From contig NZ_CADIJY010000005.1 of assembly GCF_902859735.1 (NCBI RefSeq), positions 1 through 64,000 of the forward strand: DNA of 64,000 bases, read 5' to 3'. Source of the stretch: Achromobacter aegrifaciens (lineage in GTDB: Bacteria; Pseudomonadota; Gammaproteobacteria; Burkholderiales; Burkholderiaceae_B). The translations under genes were made by a program, and so were the position numbers. The notes under the pieces were generated by a model. The model did not search any database, was not told the origin of the DNA, and saw nothing but the letters and a program-made list of their open reading frames with translations. Below, piece after piece: positions 10,209-20,685 of this stretch (position 1 is its first letter; every line of letters starts with the position of its first letter).

Positions 10209-10892
10209 TTACTTCACCCCGTACTTCGTCCGATAAGCCAACACCGCCTCACGGTGTTCGGCGAACGACGCATCATCCTGCAGCAAGGCCAGAATGTCCG
10301 CCAGCGACGCAATCGACACCACCGGCATGCCGTAAGTCTTGGCCACGTCCTGCACGGCAGAATGCGCCGACAGCGCGTCGTCCGGACCCGCGCGTTCCAT
10401 GCGGTCCATGGCGATCAGCACGGCGGCAGGCTCGGCGCCGGCCGCGCGGATGATCTCGACCGATTCGCGCACCGAGGTGCCCGCGGTGATCACGTCGTCA
10501 ATGATGACGACTTTGCCCTTGAGCGGCGCGCCGACCAGGGTGCCGCCCTCGCCGTGGTCCTTGGCTTCCTTGCGGTTGTACGCGAAAGGCACGTCGCCGC
10601 CCTTCATGTCCGGGTGGCCGGCCAGCGCCACGGCGGTAGCCGTGGACAGCGGGATGCCCTTGTAGGCCGGACCGAACAGCATGTCGAATTCCACGCCCGA
10701 ATCCAGCAGCGCCTGGGCGTAGAACTGCGCCAGCTTGCCGACCGAGCGTCCGCTATTGAACAGGCCCGCATTGAAGAAATAGGGACTGATCCGACCCGAT
10801 TTGACCTTGAAGCTGCCGAAACGCAGCACGCCCTCGTTCAGGGCGAAGCGGACGAAATCCAGGGCGGTGGCGGAAGATTGGGCGGCGGGCAT
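10209..10892 (-). CDS. pyrE: Orotate phosphoribosyltransferase
   Basis: The 227-residue enzyme of de novo pyrimidine synthesis transfers phosphoribose from PRPP to orotate to give OMP. The PRPP-binding signature [16 protein letters not shown] is visible near residue 130. The N-terminal [20 protein letters not shown] and the flexible-loop region [11 protein letters not shown] also match the family. I use the ATG at 10892; an in-frame TTG at 10916 would add eight residues. It is divergent from the exonuclease III gene. Confidence 0.95.
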   Translation of the reverse strand: MPAAQSSATALDFVRFALNEGVLRFGSFKVKSGRISPYFFNAGLFNSGRSVGKLAQFYAQALLDSGVEFDMLFGPAYKGIPLSTATAVALAGHPDMKGGDVPFAYNRKEAKDHGEGGTLVGAPLKGKVVIIDDVITAGTSVRESVEIIRAAGAEPAAVLIAMDRMERAGPDDALSAHSAVQDVAKTYGMPVVSIASLADILALLQDDASFAEHREAVLAYRTKYGVK

Positions 10893-11024
10893 GCGTAAAG
10901 GTCCGGTAGATGGCAAACGCCAGCATTTTATCCGCTGTCGGGGCTATTCCCGGGCGGCGGCGCGGAGTCGGTTAAATTGCTGCCATTGCCCCGGCCCTGG
11001 CGGCCGCTCAACAGGAGTTTCGCT

Positions 11025-11813
11025 TTGCTGCGCATCACGTCGATCAATCTCAACGGTATCCGGTCCGCCTTCCGCAAAGGCCTGCAACCCTGGATGGAAA
11101 AGCACGCCGCCGACGTGCTGTGCCTTCAGGAAATCAAGATATCCGACGAAGACCTGACCGACGACCTGCGCCACCCGCCCGGCTATACCGGCCACTTCCA
11201 CCATGCCGTGAAGAAGGGCTATAGCGGCGTGGGCATCTATCTGCGCGACGCGGCCGAGCGGGTGAACGCCGGCCTGGAATGCGAGGAATTCGATCCCGAA
11301 GGCCGCATCATCCGCGCTGACTGGAAGAACCTGTCGGTCATCAGCGCCTACCTGCCCTCGGGCTCCAGCGGCGACGAGCGCCAGCAGGCCAAGTACCGCT
11401 TCCTGGACCGCTTCGGCCCCTGGATCGACGCCCTGATGCACGAACACAAAACCACCGGCCGCGAGTTCATCATCTGCGGCGACTGGAACATCGCGCACAA
11501 GGAAATCGACCTGAAGAACTGGAAGGGCAACATGAAGAACTCGGGCTTCCTGCCCGAAGAGCGCGCCTGGCTGACCGACGTGTTCGACAAGCGCGGCTTC
11601 GTCGACGTGTTCCGCACCATCGATGACCGCCCGGACCAATACACCTGGTGGAGCAACCGCGGCCAGGCCTGGGCCAAGAACGTGGGGTGGCGCATCGACT
11701 ACCAGATCGCCACGCCGGGCATCGCCGCCCGCGCCCGCAATGTGGCCATCTACAAGGACGAGCGTTTCTCGGACCACGCTCCCCTGACGATCGACTACGA
11801 CGCCACGCTCTGA
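11025..11813 (+). CDS. xth: Exodeoxyribonuclease III (AP endonuclease)
   Basis: The 262-residue enzyme belongs to the Xth/APE1 endonuclease/exonuclease/phosphatase fold and repairs abasic sites and 3'-blocked ends. Visible motifs are ITSINLNGIRSA (metal-site Asn), LCLQEIKISD (catalytic Glu), the GDWNIAHKEID loop and the terminal SDHAPLTIDYD (catalytic His). The start is a TTG at 11025 because AGGAG lies seven bases upstream and LLRITSINLNG is the usual N-terminus. Its 3' end overlaps the convergent LysR gene by 19 nt. Confidence 0.93.
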   Translation: MLRITSINLNGIRSAFRKGLQPWMEKHAADVLCLQEIKISDEDLTDDLRHPPGYTGHFHHAVKKGYSGVGIYLRDAAERVNAGLECEEFDPEGRIIRADWKNLSVISAYLPSGSSGDERQQAKYRFLDRFGPWIDALMHEHKTTGREFIICGDWNIAHKEIDLKNWKGNMKNSGFLPEERAWLTDVFDKRGFVDVFRTIDDRPDQYTWWSNRGQAWAKNVGWRIDYQIATPGIAARARNVAIYKDERFSDHAPLTIDYDATL

Positions 11814-12709
11814 CCCGCCGCTTCCCCTAGCGTTGCGGCGGCTTCCCGGCGCAACCATTCCAGAAACGCTGCCGCCCGCGGATCTTCTGTACAAGGCCGC
11901 GGCGACAGCAGTACATAGGCCGAGCCGTCACGGGCAAAGCCGCAAGGCGCCTGCAGCCGGCGGTCGCGCAAGGCGTCGCACGCCATCAGCGCCGAACCTA
12001 TCGCCACCCCCAAACCGGCGGCGGCGGCCTGCAAACTCAGATAGAAATGCTCGTAGGCCGGCCCGGTCCGGCGCGGGGGTTTCATGCCCGCTGCCCGCGA
12101 CCATTGCCGCCAGGCTAGCGGACGCGTCGCGCTGCTGAGCGCTGGCGCCCCGCCCCAATCCGCTTCAGCCGGATCCGCGCCTGCGGCGCCGACCAATCCC
12201 GGCCGGCACACCGGTCCCGTCCACTCCTCGCAGACATGCTCGGCATACAGGGCCGGGTCCCAATCGAAGTCATTGCGGCGCAGGGCTACGTCCACACCCT
12301 GGGCGCCGAAATCGACCGGTCCGCCCGCAGCGTACAGATGCACCTGCACGCCGGGATGGGCGTGCTGGAAGTCCGGCAGCCGCGGGATCAACCACATCAT
12401 GGCGATGGTGGGCTCGCAGGACAGCACCAGCGGCGCGTCCGCCGCCGGCTGGCGCAGCTTGGCCAGGCCAGTTGTCAGCTGCTCGAACAGCGCGCTCGTC
12501 ACCTCGAACAGCTGCCTGCCGGCATCGGTCAGGAAAACAGCTCGATTGCGGCGCTCGAACAGCGCCACGCCCAGCGCATCCTCGAGCAGCCGGATCTGCC
12601 GGCTGACGGCGCCATGCGTCACGTGCAACGCTTCGGCCGCCTTGCCGAAAGCCTGATGACGGGCCGCGGCATCGAACACCCGCAACGTATTGAGCGGTGG
12701 CAGTTTCAT
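11795..12709 (-). CDS. LysR-type regulator, GcvA-like
   Basis: The 304-residue LysR-family transcription regulator has an N-terminal winged helix-turn-helix (residues 1-60, PLNTLRVFDAAARHQAF then HVTHGAVSRQIRLLE) followed by a periplasmic-binding-protein-like effector domain. The N-terminal wording is that of the GcvA subgroup. It is transcribed away from a LysE-family exporter, and the 110-bp spacer should hold its operator, which makes the exporter the first target to suspect. The effector is unknown. The start is the ATG at 12709 at the canonical LysR N-terminus. Confidence 0.85.
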   Translation of the reverse strand: MKLPPLNTLRVFDAAARHQAFGKAAEALHVTHGAVSRQIRLLEDALGVALFERRNRAVFLTDAGRQLFEVTSALFEQLTTGLAKLRQPAADAPLVLSCEPTIAMMWLIPRLPDFQHAHPGVQVHLYAAGGPVDFGAQGVDVALRRNDFDWDPALYAEHVCEEWTGPVCRPGLVGAAGADPAEADWGGAPALSSATRPLAWRQWSRAAGMKPPRRTGPAYEHFYLSLQAAAAGLGVAIGSALMACDALRDRRLQAPCGFARDGSAYVLLSPRPCTEDPRAAAFLEWLRREAAATLGEAAGQSVAS

Positions 12710-12819
12710 GGCGAAAGGTGATTTTTTCTCACGGATAAGCGGCATTAGAAATCGTTTTTCCGGCGCGCGCCAGCGTCCCACAATGCCGGCTCCATTTCGC
12801 AACCTGCCGCCCTATTGCC

Positions 12820-13431
12820 ATGACCGAACTGATCGCCGTCGCCCTCATCACCATTCTTGCCGTCATCAGCCCCGGGCCGGACTTCGCCATGGTCACGCGC
12901 AACAGTTATCTGTTCGGCCGCCGCACCGGCCTGATCTGCGCGCTGGGCATCGCGCTGGGCGTGCAGGTGCACGTGTTCTATACGATGTTCGGTGTCAGCC
13001 TGCTGGCGCATTACGCGCAGCCCGTGCTGCAGGGCATCAAACTCGCGGGCGCCTGCTACCTGGTCTACATGGGCTGGAAGACTTTCTTCAACCGCACCCA
13101 GGTCAGCCGCGACTTGTCGGCCCGCCCGCCGATCTCGGGCTGGCAGGCGCTATACAGCGGCTTTCTGACCAACGCGCTCAATCCCAAGACCACGCTGTTC
13201 GTGGTCAGCACCTATACCCAGGTCGTGTCGCCCGGCACGCCGCTGTCGTGGCAGTTCGGCTATGGCCTGTTCATGTCGCTGGCGCACTGGATCTGGTTCG
13301 GCGTGGTGGCGTGGTCGGTGTCCTCGCCTTTCCTGCGGCGGCTGCTGCTGGATCATCAGCTTGCGGCCGATCGGGTGGTGGGAGCGGTCTTGATGGCCTT
13401 GGGCGCGGGGCTGGCTGCCGCGCAGTTGTAA
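12820..13431 (+). CDS. LysE/RhtB-family amino acid exporter
   Basis: The 203-residue inner-membrane protein has about six hydrophobic segments. The signature SPGPDFAMVTRNSYLFGRR directly after the first helix, and TNALNPKTTLFVVS in the middle, are diagnostic of the RhtB/LysE superfamily of amino acid and derivative exporters. It is divergent from the LysR regulator to its left. Substrate is not predictable from sequence; the RhtB branch often exports homoserine, threonine or similar compounds. Confidence 0.88.
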   Translation: MTELIAVALITILAVISPGPDFAMVTRNSYLFGRRTGLICALGIALGVQVHVFYTMFGVSLLAHYAQPVLQGIKLAGACYLVYMGWKTFFNRTQVSRDLSARPPISGWQALYSGFLTNALNPKTTLFVVSTYTQVVSPGTPLSWQFGYGLFMSLAHWIWFGVVAWSVSSPFLRRLLLDHQLAADRVVGAVLMALGAGLAAAQL

Positions 13432-13860
13432 TCCTGCCCCCGGGGAATGATTTCGCTCAAATAAATAACGGGGACGCATTAAGCAGACAACGACCTTCGT
13501 GCCAGCCCAAACCTGCCTCAGACCAGCGTTCCTTTCCTCTGCGGAAGTCGCAAGGGCGCAATACTACCTGGTGAAAATAAACGGGGACATATTTATTTCC
13601 CTAGGGAATTCAAGCATTTCTGCTCAAATCCCCCTCATGAACGCGTCATTCACCCAAATCCAGCCATCAATACGTCCCTATTAAAATAAAAGAAAAAGTG
13701 CTTTGATATCAAGGTGATGGCACTATTTTTCGGCTTTGCGCAGGGCAACATTTTGCCCCTACAATTCCCGCACCATACAGGTGCAGCCGTGCACCAAAAA
13801 GAATTTTCGCGCCCCAATCCGGCGCAGTCCGCACCTATTCGAAGCACCCCCAAGGAGATC
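13432..13860. other. 429-bp gene-free stretch with short repeated GGGGAC boxes, then gdhA leader
   Basis: No convincing gene is seen. Two boxes read AAATAAATAACGGGGACG (13461-13478) and AAATAAACGGGGACAT (from about 13574); the second is closed by TATTTATTT, making an AAATAAA/TTTATTT inverted pair. A partial inverted copy (CGTCCCTATTAAAATA) lies near 13672. Such boxes resemble flanks left by REP-associated or other small mobile repeats, but no transposase remains. The right half (13700-13860) is A+T-rich and should carry the gdhA promoter. Confidence 0.4.
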
Positions 13861-15207
<1,347 letters not shown>

Positions 15208-15298
15208 TCCCCCCCCCGAAGCGCTGCGCGCTTCCCCCCCAGGGGGGCGCCGCTGCGGACCGGCAGAGCCCGGCTCCGCGCGGCCCCGATTGGGGGAG
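15208..15298 (+). repeat. GC-rich multi-hairpin repeat, copy A
   Basis: It starts at the base after the gdhA stop. Order: CCCCCCGAAGCGC, loop TGC, GCGCTTC (7-bp stem); a C-run facing GGGGGG; GGCGCCGC; GGACCGGCAGAGCCCGG; then GGCCCC. The same order recurs at 31746 and 33301. It is probably a 3'-end mRNA hairpin cluster (termination or stability) of a kind dispersed in betaproteobacterial genomes. Confidence 0.75.
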
Positions 15299-15441
15299 AC
15301 CGGCTTGATGCGGGCGGGTCTGCCTCTAGTCTGACGACGGACCTGCCCCAATAGCGAGGATCTGCCTGAGCCGGCCCCTGGGCCGGCTTAGTCTTTCATG
15401 CGACTACACCCGCGCCGTCAGGCGCGTGCAGCGCCTGGCGC

Positions 15442-15942
15442 TTAATGCTTCATCGTGCCGTGGTTCATGCTGCCGTGGTTCATGCCGGGGTTGTGCGAGG
15501 CCGGCTTGACCTTGAATTGCACGGCGACTTCGCCGGCTTTTTCGAACTTCAGCGTGGCCGGGACCGTGCCGCCTTCGGCGAACGGGGCCTTCAGCTTGAT
15601 GAACATGACGTGGTAGCCGCCCGGGCTGAGCTTGACCTCGGTGTCCGCCGGCAACGCGATGCCGCCTTCCACCTGACGCATCTTCGAGACGCCGTTCTCG
15701 GTTTGCACCGTGTGCAGTTCGACGCGTTCCGCCGCGTCGGACGACACCGACAGCAGGCGGTCAGCAGCCTTGGCGTCGTTATCGATGTCCATATACCCCG
15801 CGCCATTGGACTGGCCAGGCGCCGACGCACGCACCCAGAGGTCGTCGACCTCGATCTGGCCAACCTTGTAGTCCTTCGCCCAGGCCGAGCCGGCCGTGCA
15901 CAGGCCCAGTGCGGCAATGACAGCGAACTTGCGGATGTTCAT
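15442..15942 (-). CDS. Periplasmic copper chaperone PCu(A)C
   Basis: The 166-residue secreted protein delivers Cu(I) in the periplasm, commonly toward cytochrome oxidase. A signal peptide covers about residues 1-22 (cleavage near AWA-KD). The copper motif is complete: His77, Met88, His111 and Met113 (HTVQ, KMRQVEG, GGYHVMF), close to the family pattern H-x10-M-x21-H-x-M. A Met/His-rich tail (PGMNHGSMNHGTMKH) adds likely extra metal ligands. The start at 15942 has AGGAG eight bases upstream. It stands alone, next to the ArgP-like regulator. Confidence 0.9.
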   Translation of the reverse strand: MNIRKFAVIAALGLCTAGSAWAKDYKVGQIEVDDLWVRASAPGQSNGAGYMDIDNDAKAADRLLSVSSDAAERVELHTVQTENGVSKMRQVEGGIALPADTEVKLSPGGYHVMFIKLKAPFAEGGTVPATLKFEKAGEVAVQFKVKPASHNPGMNHGSMNHGTMKH

Positions 15943-15961
15943 GGGTTGTTCTCCTAGTGGG

Positions 15962-16861
15962 TTAACGCCGCCTGACCAGGCTGCGGGCAGCTGACAGGAC
16001 CGAATCCGTCAGGGCTTCCATCGCTTCGGAGTTTACCCGCCAATGCTGCCAATACAGCGGTACATCCTCCCAGGCGCGGCCTCGAAGCAGCATCAGCTGA
16101 CCTGCATCAAGGTGTTCCTGCACCAAGGGCAGCGGATTCATGGTCCAGCCCAGGCCGCCCAGCGTGGCCTGCACGAACGCGCGTGTCGACGGCACCCACC
16201 AGACCGGCGGCTGCCAGGGTGCGGGATCGGCGATCTTGTGCGCGAAGCGCGCCTGCAGCGCGTCCTTGCGGTTGAACACCAGCACCGGCGCCTGCGCCAG
16301 CGTCTGGGCGTTGACGCCCAGCGAAAAGTAGCGCTTGTGGAATTCCGGCGTGCAGGTGGCCACGTAGCGCATGCTGCCCAGCGCATGGATGCGGCAGCCC
16401 TGGACCGGCTCGGCCAGGGCGGTCACCGCGCCCAGCACCGAACCGTTGCGCAGCAGCGCCGCGGTGTGGTCCTGGTCTTCGGACTGCATGTCCAGCGTGG
16501 CGCGGGTGCGCGCGGAGAACTGCACCGCCGCGTCGACGAACCAGGTCTCCAGGCTGTCATGATTGACCGCGACGGGGATGCTGGCATACGGCACATCGTC
16601 GTCCGCCACGCCCAGGCGGTCGAGCGCGTCATGCTCCAGCAACGCCGTCTGCTCGGCCAGCCGCACCAGCACCTGCCCGTCCGCCGTGGCTACCGCCGGC
16701 ACGGTGCGCTGGACCAGCAGGCGGCCCATGCGGTCCTCCAGCGCCTTGATCCGTTGCGACACCGCGGATGGCGTGACGCTCAGCGACAGCGCCGCCCGCT
16801 CGAAACTGCCTTCCCGCACCACCGCGGCCAGGGCGCGCAGGTTGCCGTGATCGATTTTCAT
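15962..16861 (-). CDS. argP: ArgP/IciA-type LysR regulator
   Basis: The 299-residue LysR protein has the N-terminal wording of ArgP: GNLRALAAVVREGSFERAA followed by VTPSAVSQRIKALED. ArgP activates the arginine/lysine exporter ArgO and senses basic amino acids. Here it is divergent from a LysE/ArgO-type exporter, the classical argP-argO arrangement, which supports the name. The 146-bp spacer is A+T-rich near 16862-16920 and should contain the T-N11-A operator and both promoters. Confidence 0.88.
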   Translation of the reverse strand: MKIDHGNLRALAAVVREGSFERAALSLSVTPSAVSQRIKALEDRMGRLLVQRTVPAVATADGQVLVRLAEQTALLEHDALDRLGVADDDVPYASIPVAVNHDSLETWFVDAAVQFSARTRATLDMQSEDQDHTAALLRNGSVLGAVTALAEPVQGCRIHALGSMRYVATCTPEFHKRYFSLGVNAQTLAQAPVLVFNRKDALQARFAHKIADPAPWQPPVWWVPSTRAFVQATLGGLGWTMNPLPLVQEHLDAGQLMLLRGRAWEDVPLYWQHWRVNSEAMEALTDSVLSAARSLVRRR

Positions 16862-17007
16862 GAGATTAGATTTACTTAAGATAGTGAAGGAAAATTAGCT
16901 TTATTTCATATTCACCGCAAGCGAAAATGCCTTATTACCGGAGCGCCGATAGCGCCCCGCGTTGTCATCCAAACGCCGCCACAGGCGTAGCAGCACAGGT
17001 GCAGGTC

Positions 17008-17640
17008 ATGTTCGCCACGTTGTCATCCCCCCTCTTCTTCACTGCCTGGGCCAGCGGTACGGCCACCGGGCTGGGCCTCTTCGCTGTCGTGGGCGCGCAA
17101 AGCGCGTTCATCCTGCGACAGGGGCTGATGCGCGCCCACCTCTTGAGCGTGGTCGCCATCTGCGCGCTGATAGACGCCGTCTTCATCTTCGCCAGCGTGT
17201 CCGGCCTGCAGGCGCTCACCGCCTGGTTCCCCTGGCTGACAACCGCCGTGCTGTGGTTCGGCGTGGCCTTCCTGTCCTGGTACGCACTGCAATCTGCGCG
17301 CCGCGCCTGGACCGCCACCGGCGGCCTGGCCGCCGCCCGCGACGTGGTGCCATCGCGCCGCGCCGCCATGCTGGGCGCGCTGGGCTTTTCGTTGCTGAAT
17401 CCGCACTTCTGGCTCGACATGGTGGTGGTCGGCTCGCTGGCGCACGGCTTCGAGGAAGCGCGCATGGCATTCGCCGCCGGCGCCTTCACCGCCAGCCTGC
17501 TGTGGCTCGCCGTGCTCGGCATCGGCTCCCGCCTGTTCGCCCCGTTCTTCGCCAGCGCGTCGGCTTGGCGCGTGCTGGACGGCATCATCGCCGTGGTCAT
17601 GGCCGCGCTGGCGGTCAGCCTGGCGCTGAAGGGCGTGTAG
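17008..17640 (+). CDS. argO: LysE/ArgO-family basic amino acid exporter
   Basis: The 210-residue membrane protein has about six hydrophobic segments. GLGLFAVVGAQSAFILRQGLMR in its N-terminal part is the ArgO/LysE hallmark (Gly-Ala-Gln-x-x-Phe), and LNPHFWLDMVVVG marks the fifth helix region. It would export lysine and/or arginine when internal pools are high, under the divergent ArgP-like regulator. The ATG at 17008 gives a family-like N-terminus; the frame extends further upstream without homology-like sequence. A clear terminator follows. Confidence 0.87.
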   Translation: MFATLSSPLFFTAWASGTATGLGLFAVVGAQSAFILRQGLMRAHLLSVVAICALIDAVFIFASVSGLQALTAWFPWLTTAVLWFGVAFLSWYALQSARRAWTATGGLAAARDVVPSRRAAMLGALGFSLLNPHFWLDMVVVGSLAHGFEEARMAFAAGAFTASLLWLAVLGIGSRLFAPFFASASAWRVLDGIIAVVMAALAVSLALKGV

Positions 17641-17674
17641 ACGCGTTTAAGCTACGTTTCCAGCAGTTCCCCCG

Positions 17675-17708
17675 ATCGGCCGCCCGGACCTCCCGGCGGC
17701 CGGTTTTC
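17675..17708 (+). terminator. Rho-independent terminator after argO
   Basis: CGGCCGCC and GGCGGCCG arms around a short loop are followed by GTTTT, about 35 bp beyond the exporter stop codon and upstream of the small monooxygenase-like gene. Confidence 0.75.
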
Positions 17709-17742
17709 CTGCTTGCCGCACCCGCCGCGTCCGGAGTCCCAC

Positions 17743-18054
17743 ATGTACAGCTCCACCTTCATCTTCGCCACCAAGCAGTTCGACGATGATTTTCACCGCC
17801 TGGATCAAGCCATCGCCGCTGCCGCGCGCGCCATTCCGGGCTACCTGGGCGAAGAGAGCTGGGCAGACACCGCGCGCGGCCTGATCTCCAACGTCTACTA
17901 CTGGGAATCGCTGGAAGCGTTGGAACAACTCATCCGCCACCCTGCGCACCAGCAGGCCAAGGCCGCACAAGCGCGCTGGCTGGACGGCTATCGCGTGGAA
18001 ATCTCCCAGGTGCTCCGGCGCTACGGCGCAGGGCTGGCGCCGCCGTCCTTATAA
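17743..18054 (+). CDS. Small ABM-fold (antibiotic biosynthesis monooxygenase-like) protein
   Basis: The 103-residue cytoplasmic protein shows the dimeric alpha/beta ferredoxin-like fold pattern. FIFATKQFDDDFHRLDQAIAA, then GYLGEESWAD and a strand with NVYYWESLEALEQLIRH, match ABM-domain proteins, which include haem-degrading or quinone-oxidising enzymes and uncharacterised members. No cofactor residues can be assigned. GGAG lies six bases before the ATG at 17743. The neighbouring LysR gene starts 52 bp downstream on the same strand. Confidence 0.7.
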   Translation: MYSSTFIFATKQFDDDFHRLDQAIAAAARAIPGYLGEESWADTARGLISNVYYWESLEALEQLIRHPAHQQAKAAQARWLDGYRVEISQVLRRYGAGLAPPSL

Positions 18055-18106
18055 TCGCCCGGTAGCCAATCTTTCGTCGGGCGCAACACCGGCCCGCCAG
18101 ACGATC

Positions 18107-19048
18107 ATGCGCGGTCCCAGCCCTTCCAAAGATGTGCGCCTGCCCCCCCTGGCAGCCATCCAGGCCTTCGAGGCAGCCGCCCGCCTGGGCTCCTTCGAAC
18201 GCGCCAGCGAGGAACTCTTCGTCACTGCCAGCGCCATCGGCAAGCGCATCGCCGCGCTCGAGGCCATGCTGGACGTCACACTCTTCATCCGCAGCAGCCG
18301 CGGCGCCACGCTGAGCTCGGCCGGACGCGAGTACCTGGATCAGGTCCGCACCGCGCTGGACCTGCTGTCCGACGCCTCCCTGCACAAGCGCGGCGAACCC
18401 AAGCTCGAACCGCTGCGCGTCGTCTCCACCCCCACGTTCGCCCGCCAGGTGCTGATCCCCGCCCTGCCCGGCTTCACCGCCGCGCATCCCGAGGTGGAGC
18501 TGGAAATCATGCTGTCCATCCCCTACCTGGACATCATGCCGCCCAATGCCGACGTCTGGGTGCGCTTCGGCAGCGGCAAATATCCCGGCCTGAACGCGCA
18601 CCAGTTGACGGCGGATCCGGTGTTCGCGGTCTGCGCGCCCGAATACCGCGACCGGCACGGCCCCTTCGAGCGGCCCGCCGACCTGGCCCGGGCGCAACTG
18701 CTGCGCTGCCCGATGGAACCGTGGCGGCCCTGGCTGGCCGCCGCCGGGCTGGACTGGCCCGAGCCCGCGCGCGGGGTGTGGCTGGTGGACCTGGGCATCA
18801 TGTTGGCAGCCGCGCGCGCCGGCCAGGGCCTGGCGCTCACGCGGCGCGCGCTGGCGGCCGAATGGCTGGACGAGGGCAAGCTGGTGCGCGTCCTGGACAT
18901 CGAAATTCCCGGCGAATGCCAGTATTACCTGTGCACCGAAACCTCGCGCCCGCCGGGCAGAGCGGTCCAAGCGTTTTCCCTATGGCTGGATGACGTGTGC
19001 AAACAGGTTTCTCAATGGCCGCAAGGCCTGCGGGCCGGTAAGGAATAA
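18107..19048 (+). CDS. LysR-type regulator
   Basis: The 313-residue LysR-family regulator has its winged-helix domain at about residues 12-70 (LPPLAAIQAFEAAARLGSF, TASAIGKRIAALE) and a substrate-binding-like domain behind it. The N-terminal style is GcvA-like. Unlike the other two LysR genes in the window it is not divergent from a clear target: it follows the ABM-domain gene and precedes a 330-bp gap before the first liv operon. Its regulon is therefore unassigned. Confidence 0.83.
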   Translation: MRGPSPSKDVRLPPLAAIQAFEAAARLGSFERASEELFVTASAIGKRIAALEAMLDVTLFIRSSRGATLSSAGREYLDQVRTALDLLSDASLHKRGEPKLEPLRVVSTPTFARQVLIPALPGFTAAHPEVELEIMLSIPYLDIMPPNADVWVRFGSGKYPGLNAHQLTADPVFAVCAPEYRDRHGPFERPADLARAQLLRCPMEPWRPWLAAAGLDWPEPARGVWLVDLGIMLAAARAGQGLALTRRALAAEWLDEGKLVRVLDIEIPGECQYYLCTETSRPPGRAVQAFSLWLDDVCKQVSQWPQGLRAGKE

Positions 19049-19378
19049 ATTTCCAGGCCGGGGCGGAATGAAATTCCGCGCAGCCCGCCGCCGCGCTGGC
19101 TAGGATGCCGCCAATGCAATGTCCCGCCCATGCCCGCCACGGCATGCCGCCTTCCATTCCCTTCCCCACAGCAGGCAGCGCCATGGCGCATGACAGGAAC
19201 CCTCGTGCGTCCGTACTAGGTATTTACGCGGAAAAACCCCGCCGGGTCAGTTTCGCGTAAGTGATTAGGCAGACAGTCACGACACGCCACACAGGAGAGC
19301 GCCGCAGCAACGATTTTCGCCGTCTGGCGCCGGCACACGGTTTTCCACGCAGTTCTACCAATTACAACGGAGACATCA
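19049..19378 (+). other. 330-bp leader of the first liv operon
   Basis: No gene is seen. The stretch has a small CGGAAT/ATTCCG inverted pair just after the LysR stop, repeated ATGCCGCC/CATGCCCGCC words near 19100-19150, and a 12-bp perfect palindrome GCGCCATGGCGC at 19178-19189. The right part, 19200-19378, is the likely promoter and leader; GGAG lies six bases before the livJ ATG. No riboswitch could be recognised. Confidence 0.4.
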
Positions 19379-20542
19379 ATGGATTTTCGTTTGAAGCTGC
19401 TAGCAGGAACCCTTGCACTTGCCGCAACGGCCGCGTCCCACGCCGCCGACCCCATCAAGATCGGCGTGGCCGGCCCCTACACCGGCGGCTCGTCCTCCAT
19501 GGGCGTCAGCATGCGCGACGGCGTGCGCCTGGCCATTGAAGAAATCAACAAGAACGGCGGCGTCATGGGACGCCAGCTGGTCGCCGTCGAACGCGACGAC
19601 GAAGCCAAGAACGAGCGCGGCGTACAGATCGCCCAAGAGCTGATCAACAAGGAACAGGTCGCCGCCACCGTCGGCTACATCAACACGGGCGTGGCCCTGG
19701 CCTCCCAGCGCTTCTACCAGGACGCCAAGATCCCCGTGTTCAACAACGTGGCCACGGGCAGCGTGATCACGCACCAGTTCAAGGCGCCGGAATACCCGAA
19801 CAACTACGTGTTCCGCAACGCGGCGCATGACAGCATCCAGGCCCCGATGATCGTCGAAGAGGCGGTGACCCGCCGCGGCTTCAAGAAGGTCGCGATCCTG
19901 GCCGACTCCACCAACTACGGCCAGCTCGGCCGCGAGGACCTGGAAAAGGCCCTGGACGCCAAGGGCATCAAGCCCGTGGCCGTGGAGAAGTTCAACATCA
20001 AGGACGTCGACATGACGGCCCAGCTGCTGAAGGCCAAGGCCGCCGGCGCCGAAGCCGTGCTGACCTACGGCATCGGCCCCGAACTGGCCCAGGTCGCCAA
20101 CGGCATGACCAAGCTGGGCTGGAAGGTGCCGATCATCGGCAGCTGGACCCTGTCCATGGCCAACTACATCGACAACTCCGGCGCCAACGGCGAAGGCGCG
20201 CGCATGCCGCAGACCTTCATCCAGGACCCGGACACGCCCAAGCGCAAGGCCTTCATCGACGCCTACCTGGCCAAGTTCAAGCCCAAGAACAACCGCATCG
20301 ATTCCCCGGTGTCGGCCGCCCAGGGCTATGACTCCATCTATCTGCTGGCCGCGGCCTTCAAGCAGGCCAACTCCACCGACGGCCCGAAGGTCCGCGAGGC
20401 CCTCGAAAACCTGCAGACGCCCGTCGAGGGCGTGGTCATGACCTACAACAAGCCCTTCAGCGCAGACAACCACGACGCGATCACCGTCAAGGAAGTGGTC
20501 ATCGGCGAGGTCAAGGGCGGCCGCGTCGTCAAGGCCAACTAA
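19379..20542 (+). CDS. livJ: Branched-chain amino acid ABC transporter, periplasmic binding protein
   Basis: The 387-residue secreted binding protein of the Leu/Ile/Val-type (HAAT) family has a signal peptide ending near SHA-AD at residue 23. The mature start PIKIGVAGPYTGGSSSMG and the RQLVAVERDDEAKNERGVQIAQELI segment are typical of LivJ/LivK. It captures substrate for the permease encoded downstream. Branched-chain specificity is inferred only from family; this family also takes amides, urea and aromatic acids. It is first of a four-gene operon, separated from livH by 143 bp. Confidence 0.88.
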   Translation: MDFRLKLLAGTLALAATAASHAADPIKIGVAGPYTGGSSSMGVSMRDGVRLAIEEINKNGGVMGRQLVAVERDDEAKNERGVQIAQELINKEQVAATVGYINTGVALASQRFYQDAKIPVFNNVATGSVITHQFKAPEYPNNYVFRNAAHDSIQAPMIVEEAVTRRGFKKVAILADSTNYGQLGREDLEKALDAKGIKPVAVEKFNIKDVDMTAQLLKAKAAGAEAVLTYGIGPELAQVANGMTKLGWKVPIIGSWTLSMANYIDNSGANGEGARMPQTFIQDPDTPKRKAFIDAYLAKFKPKNNRIDSPVSAAQGYDSIYLLAAAFKQANSTDGPKVREALENLQTPVEGVVMTYNKPFSADNHDAITVKEVVIGEVKGGRVVKAN

Positions 20543-20685
20543 GGTCCCGCAGCGCATCCCGGCGGCGGCTGCCCGGCCGCCGCCAGCCGCGCCCTGTCGC
20601 CCAGGGCGCGGGCTTGCCGCCGCCTGAAAACCGCGTTCTGCCCAAGGGGGTTGGGACGGAACCACAGCGCTACACGACACACACC

